Shown: in pieces, positions 41,179 through 48,899 of the stretch
How positions within the stretch are numbered: the stretch's first letter is position 1
Layout: the number at the start of each line of letters is the position of its first letter
Assembly (NCBI RefSeq): GCF_022376445.1
Contig: NW_025955258.1
Span: 1-48,899 of the forward strand
Reading direction: 5' to 3'
DNA length: 48,899 bases
Source: Fomitopsis serialis
Taxonomy: Eukaryota > Basidiomycota > Agaricomycetes > Polyporales > Fomitopsidaceae
Notes under the pieces: model-generated
What the model was told of the DNA's origin: nothing
Database searches by the model: none
Seen by the model: the letters and a program-made list of their open reading frames with translations, nothing else
Translations under genes and position numbers: made by a program

Positions 41179-41310
41179 AAAAATTACTGCTCGTAGCAGG
41201 GAGTTGATCCTCTGTAGTACTCCAGGGGAGCGACTCCCCAGGCCTCACTGTGCTGCCCAAGCGTGCCGCTGTACACACCGTTGCGCGATCCGTACAGTTG
41301 CGCTATCCGT
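41179..41310 (-). ncRNA. tRNA-like pol III module (unit P7)
   Basis: On the minus strand there is an A-box match TAGCGCAACTG at 41308-41298, a B box GGATCAACTCC at 41210-41200, and a T5 tract near 41183-41179. The core (CTTGGGCAGC...GAGGCCTGGGGA...CTGGAG) matches the other modules. Confidence 0.45.
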
Positions 41311-42640
41311 CGGATGCAACAGGGAGGCGTGTATTGCGAACATTTTCGCGTTTTGGAGGCCTGATTTGGAGGGAGGATGACACCTGGCCAAACGACACCG
41401 AAAATCGGGATGATCCTTCACAGTGAATGTGAGTGGTGCCGTCATGGGAGTTGACGTGGACGACAGGTACGTGCACGGACAAGGAGACGTGGGCAGAGTG
41501 TGAAGGAGTCGAACATGCACGTGCGACGGTTGAAATCTTTGAACACGACTCTCGGTCTGCCACCAGCAGCGCCGGCGGTGCAGAAGCAAGGTTTCTGAGT
41601 CCGTCGGCTACAAGACGGGCAAGTGCAACTGCAGTCGACGTCGTTTGGGACTGCTGTTGACACAATAACAAGACGAAGGCGTGACATCTGCTGTTTGAAG
41701 CGCGGGGTTCGCTCATTTCCTGCCGCCGCAAAGTGAAGAGAAGCGTAGTTTCCTATGCCATGTCCAAAGCGTCCAAGGCCGGCGCGGCGAGCCAGCATAT
41801 CAAGAGGTCTGGTGCAGATATAGCCACGCGCACGTACAACCAAGACGTACGCCCTGTCGCCATCGGAAACGCCTGGGACTCGGATTGCGCAAAGCCAGAG
41901 GTCGCGCCCATTCCCGACGCAAACGCTATGTTGCTCCCCGACCCACAAATGCCTGACGAAATCTCCGCTCGCTGGTCGCTGGAACAGCACGCACACCGGT
42001 GAGAATGAATGTCAGCCCGGAAGGCCTCTGGACTCACCCCTAAGCACGATGGCAAGAGTGTGCACGCATCACGACTGTGTCTGTGCGACCATCCACCCAA
42101 CAAACTAGAAGACGCACCTGATGTGAGAACGAGAGGGGACTCGGGGGCAACTCGGGGGTCACGCATGAATCGGAGTCGATCCTGGTGCGTACTCAGGCTC
42201 TCTCGGTGTGTCGTGACATCGTCATGCGAACGTCTGGATCTGACCTCCTCTGGGCGTCGTGCAGAGCTAACAGAGGTCGCCCAAGGTGCGTCGCCACTAG
42301 TGGGGAGTCGCCCGTGACACGATACATACCGCTTCTGTTCCATACCTGGGCCGTCCGGTGAACGAGCTCGAGGGTCCTGACTCTTGGGTAGTTCGCAGAG
42401 CTTGACAGAGGTAGTCTCCCCAGGCAGACGTAGACAATCCCTTCAACCTTCGTGCACCGTGCCTCCGGATATCGACGACAGAGTATCCGGGGCACGGGCA
42501 TGCGCATTAATTTTATTTCAATCTCGATCGCGGGATTTGCCGTGGCCTAATGCGCAACTTACATCCAACTACATCCTCTTGCAAGGGGTTGTCCTCTTCC
42601 TGCTCTTCCCGCTCTTCCTGCTCCTCCTTCCTCCTCGATT
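41311..42640. other. Unassigned sequence upstream of units P7 and P8
   Basis: No recognisable gene or repeat unit is visible. Several frames are open on both strands through 41440-42340, but none shows protein-like motifs. A C/T-rich tract at 42590-42640 (CTCTTCC repeats) precedes P8 and could be its promoter pyrimidine tract. Confidence 0.35.
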
Positions 42641-42661
42641 CCACTGATACCTGCACTCGCG

Positions 42662-44019
42662 ATGGCGGTCACGATGCTCATTCAGTATAGAGCGGACAAG
42701 GCTCGTCTGTTCAAATATACCAAGAGGACGCGGAACGGTACCTAGCGGGCTTCCTTGGAGACGACTTGCGGACGTTGGGGCTGCCGATGCCACACGAATG
42801 TGTCTTCAAGTCGTGGCGCACAGGATTTGTCCTGTGCAATTGGGACGCGGCGGATGGCAGCGTGTGTTTGTTTCGCTCTAGGTATGTCTCCGACTCTGAT
42901 CAGACCCACAGTCGTTGCACCGGCAGCTCATCGCTGCCTTCCAAGACATTCGCAGATCCACGAGGTCGTTTCCGGATCTGTTCATGTGAGCTGTCGTACG
43001 CTACATCACAGCATCCTACGCTTCACACCGTCCCCTTCGTCAGTGGGAGGATCGAACTACATGACGGGTGGGTCGGGACGTCGCGTGTACGAGGCGCGTC
43101 GCTCATGGCTGGTCTGCTAGCGGATCGCGGACGGTCGCCTCCGCGCCCTTCGCTTATAAAAGACAGAAAAAGGCATCTGCGCACACACGCGATGTGCCTG
43201 CCCCAGGCCCCGGCAAGGCCCCCACCGCGCCCAAGTCGACGCTCCTCGCGAGACATGCGAGTTCGCCGCTGGCGCGACCAATGGCACCGTCACACCAGTG
43301 TAGGTTCCGTGCCTATTCTCGGAATGCCTGTAGCTGAGCACCCGGTCAAGACCACACAAATCACTTCGTGCCCAGGTTCCACGGCGAGGCTGACAGCTCC
43401 ACAGATGAACGTTCCGCCGCTCCCAAGGAAACACCTTCGTCGACAGGCCTGCGTCCGGATACCGCAGCGTTCAGTGCCCCAGCATCCGGCGTGGGGTTCG
43501 CGTCCCGTTCGAAAACTACAGAGTTGCCTGCGGCCACCGCTAACGGGACAACGTCCGCACGGCCACAAGGCTTCGTAGTCCCCAAGGTCGAGGAGGAGAG
43601 CCACGACGCTATCCTGCACAGCAGTCCTCCAGCCCTGAAGCGACCGTCGCAGGAGTCTCCTCGACGCGGCCTCTTCCCTCCTCCCAGCGCCTCGTACGCG
43701 TTTGCGAAGAGCTCCCGCTCAAGTCCGTCGCCCTCGCGCGCGAGCCACGGGTCCTCTGCGTCGTCGATGTTCTCGGCCAGGAGCTCGGCGACGAGCATGT
43801 CCAGCATCAGCACGACGGCGTCGGACGTGGGTACGCTGATGCGCGAGGTGTGGGACGTGCGTCGGGAGATGGCGGCGCTGCGTGCGCGGGAAGCGGCGCT
43901 GGTGCAGCGGCTGGAGCAGGGAAACGCGCGCCCGGGAGAGGTGCCTCTGCGTGCGCGGGAGCGGCCATGGACTTCGGAAGGACGTGGAATGCGTTCAGGG
44001 GCTGAAGGTAGTGCAGCAG
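42662..44019 (+). pseudogene. P8: distant, probably disrupted family member
   Basis: From 42662 the sequence reads like a diverged N-terminal domain: MAVTMLIQY at the start, then, in another phase, ERYLAGFLGDDLRTLGLP and VLCNWD, matching the RYIE-F-DL-LGIP and RCSWN positions of relatives. The two halves are out of phase near 42715. Intron 1 (42862-42911), exon 2 (42912-42985, ending AT before GTGAG) and an exon from 43376 to 44019 (ending in phase 1 before GTAAGC) keep the family's phases. The last exon gives a Ser/Pro-rich linker with VPKVEEE, a psi-K-x-E site, and a short coil (REVWDVRREMAAL). There is no leader palindrome. The frame break may be real or a sequence error, so it may still be a gene. 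Confidence 0.5.
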
Positions 44020-44164
44020 GTAAGCAGAGGACGTGGCAGCGGGAGAGATGGATGTGGCAAGGAAGGACGGGGGCGCTTGCCGGGAGCTGGCGCCGAGACC
44101 GCGTTGCGACGGGGCTTAGCGGGCGAATGGGGAGACGGAGATGGACCGTCAATAATTCGTGAGT

Positions 44165-44275
44165 CTGTGCACATCCTAGGGTATAGATGACGCGTTGGAC
44201 TCGTCCTAGGGTATAAATGCCGTCGTGCACTCGTCCTAGGTGTAAGGGCGCTGGACTCGTCCTGGACACATTGGG
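44165..44275 (+). repeat. Minisatellite with CTCGTCCTAGGGTATAAATG units
   Basis: Four imperfect copies of a 26-35 bp unit are built on TCGTCCTAGG(G)T(A)TA with variable spacers. Two copies contain TATAAAT or TATAGAT, so it could double as a promoter for sequence to the right. Confidence 0.65.
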
Positions 44276-47200
44276 CGCACTTCCAGCAGGGCACACGGGC
44301 CGTAGGATACAGCTCTCATTGTATTCTAACGGATTCGGAGAGAAATGACATCGATTTTCAGCTACCCCTGTCCGTCCGCTTCCACAAGTCTCAGCCACAC
44401 TCTATATTCGCCCTCGGAGTCGATCTCGATCAGATCACGATGCTCGCCGCTGTCTTTGCCACCGCCGAACTTCGGCGGTCGCAACTCCACCTCGCCGACC
44501 GACGCTGTGTACAGGACTTCCACGGGTGCCTTGTCCCGACGTCTGCGAGTATCGCGAAACAGACGAGATAAGTACCGGCAGCCCTACTCGTCTGCCGCGT
44601 TCGTCGGCAGCATTGACAGGACTCACCAAATTACCCTTGCCCACCACGAAACTCGGTCGTCTACCGAGCGCAGTCCCTGCGAGGCCATCTGCCGGTACAC
44701 AGACCGAGCCGAGCTCACTGTTTCCTTGCACTAGGTGAGTACACCCATATGTGACTTCCGAGCCATGTTACTCACCTGCGAGCCTATGCGCCTGTCGCGT
44801 TAGTACCCCTTTGTGTCGCCGTCCCCTCGTCAGAGCGCGACGTCCGCGGGCCTACCATGAAGCTCCAGTCCCGACCGGCAAACTGACTTGCATACTGTCA
44901 GCAAGCAGCATGGAACATCACGCGTGCTTTGTACTCACCGTACGCTCCGGGCCTGTGATCACTCCCGCGTTCGCCCGCCGCCGGTGTAGGTCGACCGCGA
45001 TTCTCTGGAGCAACAAAGTCGGGTCTGGGGCCTGGGCGTGAGACTTGACGTGCGCGTCGGCTCGATTAACGCGTACCGGAGTTGCCTGCCCCAAGCCTTC
45101 TGTCGACTGGGCTCGGAGAGTAGCCACAAGGAGACCGCCGTCCCCGCTCTCAAGGGTTTCTGGACAGCCAGTAAGTCAAGCCCTCACGCAACCATCGAGA
45201 TACGCACTTACCATATCATCGGACGCGCAGAAACTAACCACGAGATCCCAGGACTCTACGCCGACGACCAGAGTGGTATCTTCGTCAGCTGCGCTTGAGG
45301 GGGTGCCACCGACCGGCGGAGTGAGATTCAACACCGGGAAACGTGAGTTTGAGGACGTCGCACACACGAGTGGCCCGCATTGACCACATTACAGTGTCGG
45401 GGAACGTACGCAGCGCGAGACTACGCAGCACGCGGAGATGTGTTCAGCAGCTCCTTCCGGTCTGGCTGGACGAAGTTCCCGGCCGCTCCGTACGTCCTCT
45501 CACGCGTACGGTCTCGGGGGACGAGCCGTGTAGACCGGTTGTTGCGAGGGCGCAGCCGCAACGTCGGACTCGTGCGAGGGTGGAAGATCAACACCAACAC
45601 GTCGGTGGCTGACCGGAGGTACGGGACGGCTGTGCAGCGGACAGGAGTCCGGGCTCGGGGCGCGATCTGTCGAAAGCGAGCTGGACACATAGATCACCAG
45701 CTCGTGATTCGGGCTATGCTACAGAGTCGGCACACGGACGCCCAACGACTGCACCGCGAAGATAGGCGGGTACGTCGTGTGTCCACGTCGCCAGCTGCGT
45801 GACCGGCGTCGGCAAGGGAGCAGACATCCCTGTGTGACTCGGGATGTCGCGATAGACGCCCTCCGAGGTAGCTGGTCGACGAGATGGTGCCGGTACGCGT
45901 TTGTGAACGGGAGAGGGCTAATGGAAGGTAGTGACGCGCTGTCACCAGTGATATGACAGTGTCGGACACCGGGCTAGAGGTCCCGGTTGCTGCCTCAATC
46001 CCGCGACATCCAGACTGACGAGGTGGACGCGGCCAGTACAACACACGCCGTGTGTGCGTCCACATGCGATTGTCGTAGAAGACAGGTGGTCGACGGATGG
46101 AGACTGGGTGCACGGCAAAGGTGTCGAGGACCGCAATTGTCGCTAGATATGTGCCTAGGTACGTTCCACGTCAGCAGGGGAGCAGACACCTTCACGAGAC
46201 TCGTGTAGACAGACTCCGGGGCTGCCGACGTGCGAGGTAGAGGTGAGATGTGACCGGGAACAAGAGGTGAGGTGACAGGAGAAGGCTGACATAGGTGATA
46301 TTACAGTGTCGGAAAATGGGCCGTCTTCTGCATTGGCAGTGAAGTTGAGCACGACGCATACGACGTTGAGGAGGGGTGGTTGGTAGGAAGAGGAGACGCC
46401 CGTCCCGAGCCGCGACAGTCAAGGAGGGCACGAAGGGGGTGAGCTAGATGTCCCGATGTTCGAGACCATGGCTTGAGCGACGGCGGGCACGGCAGCAGAG
46501 GCGCGGGGCGGGAGAGGTTCCGTCTTCGGATTGGGAGCACCGAATGACTGCCCCTGAGAGCAAACACATTTCCGTGCACCCACAATCGAACATCGCGTGA
46601 CGGTCTTCGCTGCTCTTATATGACAAAAGTGAGTGGTCAGTTTGAAGAGTCAGACAATGTGACTCACTGACAACCCTACTCGTCTGCCGGGCTGTTCGAT
46701 AACTTTGTAGACTACAATCGCTTTTGCTGTCCAGTCCTCCGACGACCTCGCGGCCCTCACCGGCCACTGTCCAAGTACATGCGACTCGATCAAACTGGCA
46801 CACGTTTGAGCCGCCAGTGACCGAGTGTGGAAACACTCGTCGTCGCTCGAACTGTAGGCGGCACCATTGCTAAATCGGTAAGCAGGTATGTCGGTGGGTT
46901 CTGGACGAGAATGCTCACCTCTTTGTCTACTTAATACATGCCGTAGGATCATTCACGGCTCACTTCCACCCATACTTCTCGGCCCATAGAGTCCCGTCGA
47001 GCGTAACATTGCCTTGATGTTGCGCAGATGCAATGCATAGTCAAGCTGCAGCAGTGCCATCTTCGCTGACCGGAGACAGTGAGTACGCTTTTCTTCGTGA
47101 CAATGAATGGTCATTTCTTACTGACCTGTTGCCTCACTCGTCTCGTGTGTACCTCTTGTGGCCTGGTATCCATGTTGAGGTCGTCCGCCGAGCTGCAAGT

Positions 47201-48899
47201 ATTATCAGGTAAGCAAATGGTCAGCAAAGCTCGGAAAATACTCAGACTTGCCTGCAATCCTGTCTGTCCAATCTGTTGCTTACTACGGAGTCGAGTTTGC
47301 AGGTAGGGAGCTCCGAGTCTGCGTCGGTGAACGGGAATGGAGGCCACGCAAACACTATATTCCTGACTAACCAATCTGCATCTTCCACACCGGTGCGTAG
47401 CAACCCACAGCGGTGCTGATGCTTTCGGCGAAGGTTCCATTGATTTCGGCATGTTTCACCTCACCTGTGACCCTACTCATCTGCCGTGTTCTCACGCAGT
47501 TCTGAGCCTGTCTTCTGCTCAAATCCTTGTGGTTTCAAAATCATATTCAAGAGTTCCCCATGAGATGATTGGTAGCCACTTACTGATGTATATCCTGATG
47601 TAGCAGGCTGCTGGGTGACGTCCTGAGTGAGATTCACAAGCAAACAACCTTTTGGGGCAACAGCGAAAGACTCGGAACGTGACTCTGACCACTTCCCAAT
47701 CAGCTTGTGTCCGATCAGTGATGCTTCTCTATGCTACCCGCCGGACCTGGCCCGGCAACCTACCATATCCCGTTCGCTTGGAACCAAGATTAGCAACAGG
47801 CTTCGGTCCAGTAACTTGGAATCAGTGGTCTCCCCTTCCCTGAACTCATTTCCTGAAGCCTCAGTTAGGATAGTAGCCCCGTTGACCATCGTGTCACACT
47901 GACAGAACAAGTGCCAGTTTGTATGAGACAGCATCCTGAGGGAGCTTCGTCACTGAGTACTTTACTAGGTAACATCTCCTCGGGCTTGCCCAAGGTGTGA
48001 CACCGGTCTTTGATTGATGTACAAGATTACCCGCCTTGGATACCGCCGAACACACGAGTGCACAAGTTGATCCTGGCTCTTGTGCTCTCGACGGTTGCCC
48101 GACTCGGACCCTACCGGATGTTCTAGAGTCTAGAGTATTTGTCACGAAGGCACCGGCAACACGGTACTTACTCCAATGTCCTCGCCTAGCTGACCAGCAA
48201 TGCATGCTGATCTGACCACGACCTTACCATTCAGACACCGCCGTCATTGTTTGCGAGTGTAGCAGGCGTCAGCGCTAACTCGGAGTCGTCGCGATTGAGT
48301 CGAGTGGTAGTGGAAGGTTATTGTTGGTGCTTGAGTGCCCAAGGACAGCCGCAGATGAGTCCCAGTTCCTGCACTTGTAGATTTCTTAGTGTGTGTTGTG
48401 AGAAGCATGGACAACGGTCACAGAGGCGGGGCAAGAGCCGCCGGTGCTTGAAGGCCCAAGGGATTGAGATCGCTCGAGCACGATCTGAAGACACGAGGCT
48501 CTCAACCGCTGTGGCTGTGGGCGCCTGTTTTACGCCCGTTCATGTTTGGCTCTCCTTCTCATCCTATGACTTGTCCTCACCTGGTGGTACATAAAAGTTC
48601 TCTAGGATATGTGATACCTCTTTTGCATATCTTTCTCAAATGAATTCTCGCCCGCGTGCAGTGTCAATTCTCCCGATGAGATGACCCTGCCAGTGCTGGG
48701 AGCTCGCCACGAAGACACTTACGGATCGCAGCTGCGAGAGAATATCGCATCACCGGTTTCGCTGTACAAGCGCCAATCATAGCAAACATGTGTCAAGCAG
48801 GAACCTCGCAACCTGGGAAGACGGGAATTCTCCGGTGATTCGGAAATGGCTTACCACTGTACCCGGTAAGTGCAGCCCGCCTTCATTGCTATTGGACAC
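44276..48899. other. Unassigned mosaic with intron-like repeats
   Basis: No gene could be modelled. Several short plus-strand segments look like exons between GTGAGT/GTAAGC donors and pyrimidine-AG acceptors: Pro/Thr-rich text around 44610-44733, a VPPTGGVRFNTGK segment near 45300-45345, and SSAELQVLSG near 47180-47210. The word CCCTACTCGTCTGCCG recurs at 44582, 46674 and, with one change, 47471, each time in an intron-like setting. This suggests a heavily split gene or decayed copies of one. Confidence 0.3.
45800..46312. repeat. Degenerate ~350-bp tandem duplication
   Basis: 45800-45965 and 46165-46312 share GGGAGCAGACA(C/T)C, GAGGTAG and ACAGTGTCGG in the same order, offset by 347 bp. A third ACAGTGTCGG lies at 45391. 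On the minus strand both copies give a related peptide pattern (SDTVIS ... TS ... ES ... VCS-AD). Confidence 0.55.

Noticed and set aside
45694..46113. 139-residue minus-strand frame in the tandem-duplicated region
   Set aside because: It shares a peptide pattern with 46155-46352 only because the DNA is duplicated; no start context, splice logic or known motif supports a gene.

Overview
The window looks like a transposon-rich, repeat-rich stretch of a filamentous fungus, most likely a basidiomycete (inference). The evidence is introns of 50-65 nt with GTRNGY donors, a chromodomain Ty3/Gypsy retrotransposon, a Tad1-like LINE with its own RNase H, and no bacterial gene organisation. I see no rRNA, no CRISPR array and no confident canonical tRNA gene.

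Layout. 1-1810 is a degenerate internally repeated sequence with one long, unrecognised open frame. 2088-10535 is a Ty3/Gypsy element: a protease ORF, a pol ORF separated from it by one in-frame UGA in the readthrough context UGA-CUA-G, an unusual third ORF downstream of pol, a polypurine tract and a 3' LTR. No 5' LTR is visible. The third ORF is split by a 1.63-kb hAT-type non-autonomous element (8084-9716) with 17-bp inverted ends and a perfect 8-bp target duplication. 17692-24082 is a complete but mutated LINE on the minus strand, bounded by a perfect 13-bp target duplication. 44160-48899 is mostly unassigned and contains degenerate tandem repeats.

The most notable content is a multi-copy, multi-exon gene family that I do not recognise, with eight copies between 11.8 and 44.0 kb (called P1-P8 here). 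Splice models were worked out by hand from conserved exon phases. P1 (532 aa), P4 (553 aa) and P7 (775 aa) are open from start to stop. P5 (295 aa) is an open short form without the N-terminal domain. P2, P3 and P6 are broken. P8 is a distant, disrupted relative. The full-length protein has a conserved N-terminal domain of about 108 residues, a basic and proline-rich linker, a psi-K-x-E motif, and then a long coiled coil encoded by a chain of small phase-1 exons.

Seven of the eight copies carry the same imperfect-to-perfect palindrome, CGACAGC-NN-GCTGTCG, 25-45 nt before the start codon. Further upstream the copies share pol III-like modules (A box, B box, T tract), and some share a TATA box with an inverted repeat and a conserved block of about 70 nt. 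The repeated thing is therefore a unit of several kilobases, not just a coding sequence. The LINE landed in one such unit, and the matching empty site can be read in a neighbouring unit. The Ty3 3' LTR also abuts unit sequence. The region reads as a rapidly duplicating accessory gene cluster that is being colonised by transposons.
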